A DNA stretch of 64,000 bases from Corynebacterium variabile (GTDB taxonomy: Bacteria; Actinomycetota; Actinomycetes; Mycobacteriales; Mycobacteriaceae): the NCBI RefSeq assembly GCF_006539825.1, contig NZ_BJNT01000019.1:1-64000 (forward strand). The letters are read 5' to 3'. The position numbers were made by a program, and so were the translations under genes. Shown piece after piece: positions 33,755-42,245 of this stretch (positions are counted from its first letter, which is position 1; each line of letters begins with the position of its first letter). The notes under the pieces were generated by a model, which was not told where the DNA came from, searched no databases, and worked only from the letters and a program-made list of their open reading frames with translations.

Positions 33755-35179
33755 ATGGCATCCACCCCGACCCGCCCCGCCGGCGGTCGTCACCACGTCG
33801 TCATCGTCGGAGCCGGTTTCGGCGGACTGTTCGCAGCGAAGCGCCTCGCGGACGCCGATGTCGACGTGACCATCATCGACCGCACCAACCACCACCTCTT
33901 CCAGCCGCTGCTGTACCAGGTGGCGACCGGCGTCCTGTCCTCCGGTGAGATCGCCCCGACCATCCGCCAGATCCTGCGCAAGCAGAAGAACACCCGCGTG
34001 GTCAAGGCCGAGGTCCGCGACATCGACGTCCCCTCCAAGGTCATCACCGCAGACCTGGGTGGCCGTGAGGTCGTGCTGCAGTACGATTCCCTCATCCTCG
34101 CCGCCGGCGCCGGCCAGTCATACTTCGGCAACGACCAGTTCGCCGAGTTCGCCCCGGGTATGAAGAGCATCGACGACGCCCTCGAGATCCGCGCCCGGAT
34201 CACCGGCGCCTTCGAGCGTGCCGAGATCACCGACGATCCGGAGGAGAAGAAGCGCCTCCTGACCTTCGTCATCGTCGGTGCCGGCCCGACCGGCGTCGAG
34301 CTCGCCGGCCAGGTCGCCGAGATGGCGCACCGCACCCTGAACAACGAGTTCCGGGACATCGACACCAACAGTGCCCGGATCCTCCTCGTCGACGGTTCCC
34401 CGCAGGTCCTCCCGCCCTTCGGCAAGAACCTGGGCAAGAAGGCCCAGAAGCGTCTGGAGAAGCTCGGCGTCGAGGTCATCCCGAACTCCCTGGTCACCAA
34501 CGTCGACCAGCACGGCGTCACCTGGAAGAACATGAAGACCGAAGAGGAGACCACCGTCGGCTCCTACTGCAAGATCTGGTCCGCCGGTGTCTCCGCCAGC
34601 CCGCTGGGCAAGATGGTCACCGACCAGATCGACGGTGTGGACGCCGACCGCGCCGGTCGCGTCCCGGTCGGTGGCGACCTCGCCATCGAAGGTCACAAGG
34701 AGATCTTCGTCATCGGTGACATGATGAGCTACAACCGCCTGCCCGGCCTGGCCCAGGTCGCCATCCAGGGTGGCGAGCACGTCGCCGACATCATCCGTGG
34801 CGAGGTCGAGGGCACCAACGCCCGCCCGGACTTCAACTACCACGACAAGGGCACCATGGCGATCGTGTCCCGCTTCTACGCCGTCGTGAAGATCGGCGAC
34901 CGCGAGATCGCCGGTGTGCTCGGCTGGTTCATGTGGCTCGCCGTCCACCTCATGTTCCTCGTGGGCTTCCGCAACCGCTTCGTCTCCGCCTACAGCTGGG
35001 GCCTGAACTCCCTGTCCCCGAACCGCTGGCACCTGGTGGCCACCCGCCAGCAGCTCCACGGCCGCAACACACTGCACCGTCTGCGTGAGCTCGAGGACGA
35101 GAAGGGCATCCGCTCCGTCATGGTCCGCGACAACCTGAAGGTCGGCGAGGGCCGGGACACCAAGCCCACCACCGACTAG
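33755..35179 (+). CDS. ndh: Type II NADH:quinone dehydrogenase
   Basis: The 474-residue flavoprotein has V-V-I-V-G-A-G-F-G-G-L-F-A-A for FAD and V-I-V-G-A-G-P-T-G-V-E-L-A-G for NADH. It also has the conserved Q-P-L-L-Y-Q-V-A-T segment and a C-terminal hydrophobic region that anchors it to the membrane. It oxidises NADH and feeds electrons to menaquinone without pumping protons; in corynebacteria lacking complex I it is the main entry point. The ATG at 33755 has AGGAGAC upstream. Corynebacterium genomes keep ndh next to the thiamine genes, as here. Confidence 0.95.
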   Translation: MASTPTRPAGGRHHVVIVGAGFGGLFAAKRLADADVDVTIIDRTNHHLFQPLLYQVATGVLSSGEIAPTIRQILRKQKNTRVVKAEVRDIDVPSKVITADLGGREVVLQYDSLILAAGAGQSYFGNDQFAEFAPGMKSIDDALEIRARITGAFERAEITDDPEEKKRLLTFVIVGAGPTGVELAGQVAEMAHRTLNNEFRDIDTNSARILLVDGSPQVLPPFGKNLGKKAQKRLEKLGVEVIPNSLVTNVDQHGVTWKNMKTEEETTVGSYCKIWSAGVSASPLGKMVTDQIDGVDADRAGRVPVGGDLAIEGHKEIFVIGDMMSYNRLPGLAQVAIQGGEHVADIIRGEVEGTNARPDFNYHDKGTMAIVSRFYAVVKIGDREIAGVLGWFMWLAVHLMFLVGFRNRFVSAYSWGLNSLSPNRWHLVATRQQLHGRNTLHRLRELEDEKGIRSVMVRDNLKVGEGRDTKPTTD

Positions 35180-35211
35180 TTCCACCGCTCCTCGACCACC
35201 CCGGGGACCGC

Positions 35212-35255
35212 GACCCGACCGGGTGGCCCACATCTGTGGGCCACCCGGTCGGGTC
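35212..35255 (+). terminator. Strong hairpin terminator after ndh
   Basis: A perfect 21-bp stem (35212-35232 with 35235-35255) with a 2-nt nominal loop is followed by CTTTCT. It separates ndh transcription from the riboswitch leader. Confidence 0.85.
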
Positions 35256-35297
35256 CTTTCTGCATGCCCGGGGTCTCCGGGTACCCTGGGCACCACA

Positions 35298-35375
35298 GAC
35301 ACGGGGTGCGCCACCGACGGCGCTGAGAGCACACCCGTCGAACCTGCTCTAGTTCGGACTAGCGAAGGGAATGTC
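35298..35375 (+). promoter_or_regulatory. TPP riboswitch (THI box)
   Basis: The aptamer shows the conserved blocks: ACGGGGTGC, CTGAGA (35323-35328), ACCC, GAACCTG, and the 3' block CTAGCGAAGGGAATGTC. It senses thiamine diphosphate. The GAAGGGA (35364-35370) inside the conserved 3' block lies 7 nt before the thiM ATG, so ligand binding would directly hide the ribosome-binding site. No terminator hairpin separates aptamer and gene, which points to translational control. Confidence 0.9.
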
Positions 35376-35377
35376 AG

Positions 35378-36241
35378 ATGATTTCTGCACGCGTCGACCG
35401 TCTCCGGGACACCGTGCCACTGGTGCAGTGCCTGACCAACACGGTGGTCACCCAGTTCACCGCCAATGTCCTCCTCTCCGCCGGGGCGTCCCCCGCGATG
35501 GTCGACACCCCGGAGGAGGCCGCCGACTTCGCCCGCGTCACCTCCGGCGTCCTCGTCAATCTGGGGACGCCGACCGCCGCCGGGTACACCGCCATGCGTG
35601 AGGCCGTCCGGGGCGCCGGCGAGGCCGGCACCCCCTGGGTCCTGGACCCGGTGGCATGCGGTGGTGCCGCAGCCCGCACCTCCTTCGCCGGCGACATCGT
35701 CCGGCACCGCCCTGCCGCAGTCCGTGGCAACCCCTCCGAAATCCGCGCGCTGGCGGGGCTCGTCACGGGGGAGACCGGACCGTCCGCCGGTGGGCGCGGC
35801 GTGGACTCCACCGACGAGGTCGAGTCCGCCTCCGTGGCCGCGGCCGCCGTGTCCGCGGCGACCGGGGCCGTCGTGGCGGTCTCCGGACCACGCGACCTCA
35901 TCGTCAGCACCCGGCCCGACGGCACCACCCGGACCACCCGGTTGACCTCGGGCGATCCGTTGATGCAGCGCGTCGTGGGGACCGGCTGTTCGCTCGGAGC
36001 ACTGACCGCCGCCTATCTCGGCGCCGAACTGTCAGGTGCCACCGGCTCCACCGGCTTCACCGGTTCCGCCGGCCCCGACCTGCACGCCGCAGTTGTCGCC
36101 GCGCACGCCCACGCCGGTGCCGCCGGGACCGCTGCGGCCCGGGAGGCGTCCGCCCCCGGCAGTTTCGCAGTCGCCTGGATCGACCGGCTGTACTCGCTGT
36201 CCGCCGCCGACATCGCCGGATCGGTGAGCCTCGATGAATGA
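35378..36241 (+). CDS. thiM: Hydroxyethylthiazole kinase
   Basis: The 287-residue ribokinase-like enzyme phosphorylates hydroxyethylthiazole for thiamine salvage. Visible motifs are [18 protein letters not shown] (substrate site), [19 protein letters not shown] and the catalytic G-T-G-C-S-L-G-A near 213. It is the first gene of the riboswitch-controlled operon; the ATG is at 35378, and the next gene overlaps by 8 bp. The C-terminal part is Ala/Gly/Thr-rich. Confidence 0.93.
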   Translation: MISARVDRLRDTVPLVQCLTNTVVTQFTANVLLSAGASPAMVDTPEEAADFARVTSGVLVNLGTPTAAGYTAMREAVRGAGEAGTPWVLDPVACGGAAARTSFAGDIVRHRPAAVRGNPSEIRALAGLVTGETGPSAGGRGVDSTDEVESASVAAAAVSAATGAVVAVSGPRDLIVSTRPDGTTRTTRLTSGDPLMQRVVGTGCSLGALTAAYLGAELSGATGSTGFTGSAGPDLHAAVVAAHAHAGAAGTAAAREASAPGSFAVAWIDRLYSLSAADIAGSVSLDE

Positions 36242-36902
36242 CTGGTCCCTCTACCTGGTCACCGATCCGCAGCTCGGTGGTGGACCGGCACACGTGCCCG
36301 GTATCGTCGACGCCGCCGTGCGCGGTGGTGTCAGCGTGGTGCAGCTGCGGGACAAGGACGCCACCGACGAGGTCGTCACGCAACGTGCTGCCCAGCTGAA
36401 GGACACACTCGCCGACCGGGTGCCGCTGTTCGTCAACGACCGGGTGGAGACCGCCGTCGAACTGGGGCTCCACCTGCACATCGGCCAGGACGACATGCCC
36501 TACTGTACCGCCCGTGACCTGCTGCCGTCCGGCTGCATGATCGGACTGTCGGTGGAGACCCCGGCCCACCTCGATGCGGTCGCCCGGGACATCGCCAACG
36601 GGATCCGCCCTCCCGATGTCCTGGGTATCGGACCGGTGGAACAGACCTCCACCAAGCCCGACGCTGCCGCACCCCTGGGTGTCGAGGGGGTTCGGACACT
36701 GGCCGCCCGGGCCCGCGTCCTCGGTATCCCCACCGTGGCCATCGGCCACGTCAGTACCCGCAACGGCGCCGCCCTGCTGCGTGCCGGAGTGGACGGCCTG
36801 TGCACCGTCTCCGCTGTCATGGCCGCTGCCGACCCGCTGGCCGCCGCGCAGGACCTGCGCACCCTTATCGATGACACACTCACCCGTCAGGAGATCAAGT
36901 GA
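36234..36902 (+). CDS. thiE: Thiamine-phosphate synthase
   Basis: The 222-residue TIM-barrel enzyme joins HMP diphosphate and thiazole phosphate. Motifs are Y-L-V-T-D-P, V-Q-L-R-D-K-D (pyrophosphate binding), [17 protein letters not shown], and [11 protein letters not shown]. It starts at ATG 36234 inside the end of thiM and its stop overlaps the next start, so all three genes are translationally coupled. Confidence 0.93.
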   Translation: MNDWSLYLVTDPQLGGGPAHVPGIVDAAVRGGVSVVQLRDKDATDEVVTQRAAQLKDTLADRVPLFVNDRVETAVELGLHLHIGQDDMPYCTARDLLPSGCMIGLSVETPAHLDAVARDIANGIRPPDVLGIGPVEQTSTKPDAAAPLGVEGVRTLAARARVLGIPTVAIGHVSTRNGAALLRAGVDGLCTVSAVMAAADPLAAAQDLRTLIDDTLTRQEIK

Positions 36903-38467
36903 CCATCCCCCGCGTCCTGTCCATCGCCGGCACCGACCCGACCGGCGGCGCCGGAATCCAGGCGGACATCAAGGCGATCTGTGAGGCCGGCGGCTTCGCC
37001 ATGACCGTGGTGACCGCTCTGGTCGCCCAGAACACCCACGGTGTCCGGGAGATCCACACCCCGGACACCGGGTTCCTCACCGCCCAGCTGGACGCCGTCT
37101 TCGACGACGTCACTGTGGACGCCGTGAAGATCGGCATGCTCGGCACCGCCGACATCACCAGGACAGTCTCCGGGTATCTCCGGGAACACCGGGTCCCGGT
37201 GCTTGTCGTCGATCCGGTGATGGTGGCGACCAGCGGGGACCGGCTCCTCACCCCGGACGCCGAGGCCGCCCTGGCCGATCTCTGCCGGTTGGCGGATGTC
37301 ATCACCCCGAACCTCGCCGAACTCGCCGTCCTGGCCGGCACCTCCCGGGCCGCCACCCTCGACGAAGCCCTCGAGCAGGGACGCCGGCTCGCCGCCGACC
37401 TCGACACCACCGTGATCGTCAAGGGTGGTCACCTGTCCGGGGCATCCGCCGACAACTCCGTCGTCACCCCGGACGGCGATGTCCACACCGTGCCGGTGGC
37501 CCGGGTGTCGACGAACAACACCCACGGCACCGGGTGCTCCCTGTCCTCCGCGCTGACCACCCGGCTCGCCGCCGGCGACACCACCCAGGACGCCCTCACC
37601 TGGGCCACCGGGTGGCTCGCCGAGGCGATCCGGTACGCCGATGACCTGCACGTCGGCTCGGGCAACGGACCGGTCGACCACACCCACCGCTCCCGTCGTC
37701 TTGCTGCGGCCGCCGACACGACCCCGTGGCAGCTCACCGCCTCAGTGCCGACGGTGCTGGAGAGTCCGGACCAGCTGGCCGCGATCGGGGACACCGGCGC
37801 TCCCGCCGCGGCATCTGCCGCCCAGATTCCTGCGGCAGGACCCTGGACCCGCGCCCTTTGGGCCGCGTCGGAGCCGCTGTACCGGGACATCCTCGACCTC
37901 CCGTTCATCACCGACCTCGGTGCCGGCACCCTTGACCGGGAGGAGTTCTCCTTCTACCTGGCACAGGACGCCGTCTACCTTTCCCTCTACTCCCCTGCCC
38001 TGGCGTCCCTGGCGGCGTCCGCCCCTGACCAGGCGTCCGCCCTGTTCTGGGTGAAGGGTGCGGCCGAGTGTCTCGAGGAGGAGGCCGAGTTGCACCGCAC
38101 CTGGCTCGGTGGGGCTGACGCCGCGACGCCCTCGCATGTCACTGCGTCCTACACCTCGCATCTCATGCGCTGCGTGCAGACCCGTGACCACGTGGTCGGT
38201 GCGGCTGCGGTCCTGCCCTGCTACTGGCTCTACGCGGAGGTCGGTCTCACGCTCGCCGACCGGTCGGCGACGGACAATCCCTTCGCCGTCTGGGTGGACG
38301 CCTACTCCGGCGAAGAGTTCACCGGGAGCGTCAGTCAGGCCATCTGCCTGGTCGAGCAGGCCTTCGCCGAGGCGACTCCGGCCCAACGTGCCGAGGCCGT
38401 CCGGGCGTACCTCGACGCCTCCCGGTGGGAGGTCGAGTTCTTCGACCAGGCCTCGCGCCGGTCTTGA
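36899..38467 (+). CDS. thiD: ThiD-TenA fusion: HMP/HMP-phosphate kinase with thiaminase II domain
   Basis: The 522-residue protein has a complete ThiD domain (G-T-D-P-T-G-G-A-G-I-Q-A-D at 10-22; anion hole N-T-H-G-T-G-C-S-L-S-S-A near 200) and a TenA domain from about 310. The TenA part has the active-site Cys441 in V-L-P-C-Y-W-L-Y and the acidic site in Y-S-G-E-E-F. ThiD phosphorylates HMP twice; TenA frees HMP from thiamine breakdown products. The fusion would channel salvaged pyrimidine into thiamine. The start is GTG at 36899, overlapping thiE. A Pro/Ala-rich linker of about 50 residues joins the domains. Confidence 0.92.
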   Translation: MTIPRVLSIAGTDPTGGAGIQADIKAICEAGGFAMTVVTALVAQNTHGVREIHTPDTGFLTAQLDAVFDDVTVDAVKIGMLGTADITRTVSGYLREHRVPVLVVDPVMVATSGDRLLTPDAEAALADLCRLADVITPNLAELAVLAGTSRAATLDEALEQGRRLAADLDTTVIVKGGHLSGASADNSVVTPDGDVHTVPVARVSTNNTHGTGCSLSSALTTRLAAGDTTQDALTWATGWLAEAIRYADDLHVGSGNGPVDHTHRSRRLAAAADTTPWQLTASVPTVLESPDQLAAIGDTGAPAAASAAQIPAAGPWTRALWAASEPLYRDILDLPFITDLGAGTLDREEFSFYLAQDAVYLSLYSPALASLAASAPDQASALFWVKGAAECLEEEAELHRTWLGGADAATPSHVTASYTSHLMRCVQTRDHVVGAAAVLPCYWLYAEVGLTLADRSATDNPFAVWVDAYSGEEFTGSVSQAICLVEQAFAEATPAQRAEAVRAYLDASRWEVEFFDQASRRS

Positions 38468-38488
38468 CGGTCCGGACTGTACGGACTG

Positions 38489-39013
38489 TCACTGCACCGG
38501 AGAGACCACGGTCCGCAGTTCGGTGGTGGCCAGCAGTTTGCCGGTGGCGGCATTGACGTGGTCGATCCGCCAGAGCTGGCTGGTCCGACCGGTGTGGACC
38601 GGGTGCGCCGTCGACCGGATGACGTCACCGGGCATCGAGGGTCGCAGGAAGTTCGTCGAGTTGGTGACGCCCATCACATTGCCCTTGCCGGCGGCCGCGA
38701 TGAACCCGGCGAAAGATCCTGCCGACTCCCCCAGGCTGGCGTAGACGCCACCGTTGGTCACGCCCCAGGGCTGGACGTGGTCACGGGTGACGGTCAGTTC
38801 GACGACGAGCTCCGGGGCGAAGGACACGTACTTCACACCGAGCGTGGCGTCCAGACCGAGGACCCCGCCCTCGAAGATGCCGGCCAGTTCGGTGGATTCA
38901 TCACCGGTGATGTCGCCGGTCGCCACCTTCTCCAGCAGCTCCTTCATCCTGGCGAGGACAGCCTCCTTCTTCGCCAGGAATCCGGCCTTCTGCTCCTCGG
39001 TGTACTCCGCCAT
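38489..39013 (-). CDS. PaaI-family hotdog thioesterase
   Basis: The 174-residue single-hotdog protein has V-T-N-G-G-V-Y-A-S-L-G-E-S-A-G-S (catalytic Asn/Glu helix) and N-F-L-R-P-S-M-P-G-D-V-I-R after a helical N-terminal extension of about 45 residues. It should hydrolyse small acyl- or aryl-CoA esters. A thioesterase in this position, divergent from gnd, is a conserved feature in corynebacteria. The ATG at 39013 is followed upstream by GGGAGCACA, a weak ribosome-binding site. Confidence 0.85.
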   Translation of the reverse strand: MAEYTEEQKAGFLAKKEAVLARMKELLEKVATGDITGDESTELAGIFEGGVLGLDATLGVKYVSFAPELVVELTVTRDHVQPWGVTNGGVYASLGESAGSFAGFIAAAGKGNVMGVTNSTNFLRPSMPGDVIRSTAHPVHTGRTSQLWRIDHVNAATGKLLATTELRTVVSPVQ

Positions 39014-39158
39014 CGTGTGCTCCCTGTGCTCTCAGCGTCCCGTCGGAATTAGTGACTCCCGACTCAGTTCTTGTGCTCCCCGACGAGTCTAGCCACCGCC
39101 CGGCCCCGGCGGGACGCATCCGGCAGAGTTGGTCGGACGGGCGGTACTATAGGCGACC

Positions 39159-40607
39159 ATGACAGATTCCTCCGCACAGATCGGTGTCGTCGGCCTGGCA
39201 GTGATGGGTTCCAATATCGCCCGGAACTTCGCCAACCACGGGCACACCGTCGCCGTCTACAACCGCACCACCGCCAAGACCGACGACTTCATGGCCGAGT
39301 TCGGCTCCACGGGGTCCTTCGTCCCCGCGGCCACCGTCGAGGAGTTCGTCGCCTCCCTGGAGCGCCCGCGTCGCGCCCTGATCATGGTCCAGGCAGGCAA
39401 GGCCACCGATGCGGTGATCGAGCAGCTCGCCGACGCCATGGAGCCCGGGGACATCATCATCGACGGTGGTAACGCCCTGTACACCGACACCATCCGCCGT
39501 GAGGCTGCGATGTCTGCACGTGATCTCCACTTCGTGGGCGCCGGTATCTCCGGCGGTGAGGAAGGGGCCCTCAACGGCCCGGCCATCATGCCCGGTGGTC
39601 CGGCCGAGTCCTACAAGTCCCTCGGCCCGCTGCTGGAGGACATCTCCGCGCATGTCGACGGCACCCCGTGCTGCACCCACATCGGTCCCGACGGTGCCGG
39701 CCACTTCGTGAAGATGGTCCACAACGGCATCGAGTACGCCGACATGCAGGTCATCGGCGAGGCCTACCACCTGCTGCGCTACGCGGCGGGTATCGAGCCC
39801 GCCGAGATCGCCGACATCTTCCGCACCTGGAACGCCGGCGACCTGGACTCCTACCTCATCGAGATCACCGCCGAGGTGCTCTCGCAGGTCGACGAGGCCA
39901 CCGGAAAGCCGCTCATCGACGTCATCGTCGACGCCGCCGGTCAGAAGGGCACCGGTCGTTGGACGGTCAAGGCCGCCCTCGACCTGGGCATCCCCACCAC
40001 CGGTATCGGCGAGGCCGTGTTCGCCCGCGCCCTGTCCGGCGCCCGTGAGCAGCGTGCCGCGACCACCGGTTCGCTGCCCTCCGGTGAGCTGTCCACCCTC
40101 GATGCCCTCGGGGTCTCCAGGGACGATTTCATCGAGGACGTCCGCCGCGCCCTCTACGCCTCCAAGCTCGTGGCCTACGCCCAGGGCTTCGACGAGATCA
40201 AGGCCGGTTCCACCGAGCACGGCTGGAACGTCGACCCCCGCGACCTCGCCACCATCTGGCGTGGCGGCTGCATCATCCGCGCGAAGTTCCTCAACCGCAT
40301 CGTGGACGCCTACAACACCGATCCGGAGGTGCAGTCCCTGCTCCTCGACCCGTACTTCAAGGGTGAGGTCTCCGGCCTGGTGGACTCCTGGCGTCGCGTC
40401 GTCGTCGCCGCGACCCGGCTGGGTCTTCCGGTCCCGGTGTTCTCCTCCTCGCTGTCGTACTACGACTCGCTCCGTGCCGAGCGTCTGCCCGCCGCCCTGA
40501 TCCAGGGCCAGCGTGACTTCTTCGGTGCGCACACCTACGAGCGCACCGACCGCGCCGGCCACTTCCACACCCTGTGGTCCGGCGACCGTAGTGAGGTTGA
40601 GGCGTAA
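39159..40607 (+). CDS. gnd: 6-phosphogluconate dehydrogenase, decarboxylating
   Basis: The 482-residue enzyme oxidises 6-phosphogluconate to ribulose 5-phosphate with NADP in the pentose phosphate pathway. Motifs are G-L-A-V-M-G-S-N-I-A-R-N (cofactor), I-I-D-G-G-N-A, the catalytic Lys in F-V-K-M-V-H-N-G-I-E-Y, and D-I-F-R-T-W-N-A-G-D-L-D-S-Y-L-I-E-I-T. TACTAT lies 8 nt before the ATG (leaderless). The helicase gene begins immediately after its stop. Confidence 0.97.
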   Translation: MTDSSAQIGVVGLAVMGSNIARNFANHGHTVAVYNRTTAKTDDFMAEFGSTGSFVPAATVEEFVASLERPRRALIMVQAGKATDAVIEQLADAMEPGDIIIDGGNALYTDTIRREAAMSARDLHFVGAGISGGEEGALNGPAIMPGGPAESYKSLGPLLEDISAHVDGTPCCTHIGPDGAGHFVKMVHNGIEYADMQVIGEAYHLLRYAAGIEPAEIADIFRTWNAGDLDSYLIEITAEVLSQVDEATGKPLIDVIVDAAGQKGTGRWTVKAALDLGIPTTGIGEAVFARALSGAREQRAATTGSLPSGELSTLDALGVSRDDFIEDVRRALYASKLVAYAQGFDEIKAGSTEHGWNVDPRDLATIWRGGCIIRAKFLNRIVDAYNTDPEVQSLLLDPYFKGEVSGLVDSWRRVVVAATRLGLPVPVFSSSLSYYDSLRAERLPAALIQGQRDFFGAHTYERTDRAGHFHTLWSGDRSEVEA

Positions 40608-42239
40608 GTGGGTTCATCCTCCGACAGACAGTCGGCCTCGAACGGTGGGACGCGTCGTCGTCGCGTCGTGCGGGGCAGCCGTGCCGTCGACTCCGGTCAC
40701 GCCGGGTCCGACGGCACGGGCAGTTCCCGCAACGGCGGCAACGGCGGCGGGCGCGGTCACCGCGACCGCCGTCCGGAAAAGGTCGATCTTCAGGGCCGTC
40801 CGATCCGCGACGGCCAGGGCAAAGGCAAGGGCCGTAAGCGCCGCCCGTCCGGTTCCACCGGTCATTCCGAGCGCACCCAGGACGGTCAGCGTCACCGTCA
40901 GGGTGACCGGCAGAACCGCCGGAACGGTGGCCAGCAGGGACGTCCGAAGAACGGTCAGCAGCCGCGGACCCGCAATCCCGAGGTCTCCCAGGTCCGGGCG
41001 CAGCGACCTGCTGCTGCCCAGGTCACGGCACCCGCGGGTCCGGCGACCGGTGTGGATACCTCCATCCGGTTCTCCGGGATGGGTCTGCCGAACCCGGTGG
41101 TCAATGAACTGACCCACCAGGGTCTGGTGCATCCCTTCCCGATCCAGGCCGCCGCCATCCCCGACGGGCTCGCCGGGCGCGATGTCCTCGGCCGTGGCCC
41201 GACCGGTTCCGGTAAGACGTTCACCTTCGGCCTGCCGGTGATCAGCCGGCTGGTCGGTGGATCATCGAAGCCCGGGCATCCCCGTGCCGCGGTCCTCGTC
41301 CCGACCCGTGAGCTGGCCCAGCAGGTCGCCGAACGGCTGCGTCCTTTCGCCGAGGCCGTCGGGCAGCGCGTCATCGAAGTCGTCGGTGGCGTGAACATCA
41401 AGCGCAACTTCACCGCACTGGCCCGCCCGGTCGACATTCTCGTCGCGACCCCGGGCCGTGCCGAGGATCTCATCGGCCAGAAGGCCCTGTTCCTCGACCA
41501 GGTGGAGATCGTCGCGCTCGACGAGGCCGACCAGATGGCCGACATGGGGTTCCTGCCCCAGGTCCGCCGACTGCTCGACCGTATGCCCTCCGATGCCCAG
41601 CACCTGTTCTTCTCCGCCACCCTCGACGGTGACATCAAGGTGCTCATCGACCAGTACATGAACGATCCGGTGACCCATTCCACCGGTGAGGTCGCGGCGA
41701 AGGTCGACTCGATGGACCACTTCCTCGGTGTGGTCCCCGACAAGCCTTTCCGCAATGAGGTGGTCCTCGCACTCGGCCGTGCGTCGACGAAGACCATCAT
41801 GTTCATGCGCACCAAGCACACCGTCGACCGTCAGGTCAAGAAGCTTGTCCGCGACGGAACACCCGCGGTCGGCCTCCACGGCGACAAGGGTCAGGGTGCC
41901 CGCACCCGGGCGATCCGCGAGTTCACCGACGGCACGGCGACGGTCCTCGTGGCCACCGACATCGCGGCCCGTGGTATCGACATCAAGGGTGTGGACCTCG
42001 TGGTCCACATCGATCCTCCGGCCGAGCACAAGGCTTATGTCCACCGCGCCGGTCGGACAGCACGTGCCGGTGAGAAGGGCACGGTGCTCACCCTGACGCT
42101 GGCGGACCAGAAGAAGGACACCGTGGCGATGATGCGCAAGGCCGGGGTCACCCCGACCGAGTGGAATCTCGACGACCCACGGAATCCGCAGGGCATCCGC
42201 CGGTACTTCGGCGAGCTGGGGCTGGCAGAGGGCCGGTAG
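40608..42239 (+). CDS. DEAD-box RNA helicase with long basic N-terminal extension
   Basis: The 543-residue protein starts with GTG directly after the gnd stop. Residues 1-140 are disordered and rich in Arg, Gly, Ser and Gln, a likely RNA-binding tail that is unusually placed at the N-terminus. The helicase core has G-P-T-G-S-G-K-T (motif I), P-T-R-E-L-A (Ia), D-E-A-D (II), S-A-T (III) and H-R-A-G-R-T-A-R (VI). It probably unwinds structured mRNA or rRNA. Upstream coupling to gnd is suggested by the zero-base gap. Confidence 0.92.
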   Translation: MGSSSDRQSASNGGTRRRRVVRGSRAVDSGHAGSDGTGSSRNGGNGGGRGHRDRRPEKVDLQGRPIRDGQGKGKGRKRRPSGSTGHSERTQDGQRHRQGDRQNRRNGGQQGRPKNGQQPRTRNPEVSQVRAQRPAAAQVTAPAGPATGVDTSIRFSGMGLPNPVVNELTHQGLVHPFPIQAAAIPDGLAGRDVLGRGPTGSGKTFTFGLPVISRLVGGSSKPGHPRAAVLVPTRELAQQVAERLRPFAEAVGQRVIEVVGGVNIKRNFTALARPVDILVATPGRAEDLIGQKALFLDQVEIVALDEADQMADMGFLPQVRRLLDRMPSDAQHLFFSATLDGDIKVLIDQYMNDPVTHSTGEVAAKVDSMDHFLGVVPDKPFRNEVVLALGRASTKTIMFMRTKHTVDRQVKKLVRDGTPAVGLHGDKGQGARTRAIREFTDGTATVLVATDIAARGIDIKGVDLVVHIDPPAEHKAYVHRAGRTARAGEKGTVLTLTLADQKKDTVAMMRKAGVTPTEWNLDDPRNPQGIRRYFGELGLAEGR

Positions 42240-42245
42240 GCGACA

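Noticed and set aside
34118-35707. 529-codon frame on the minus strand across ndh, the terminator and the riboswitch
   Set aside because: Crosses a strong terminator and a riboswitch and is antisense to ndh and thiM.
39147-40568. 473-codon frame on the minus strand opposite gnd
   Set aside because: gnd is unambiguous over its whole length; the antisense frame is Asp/Gly/Val-rich with no motifs.
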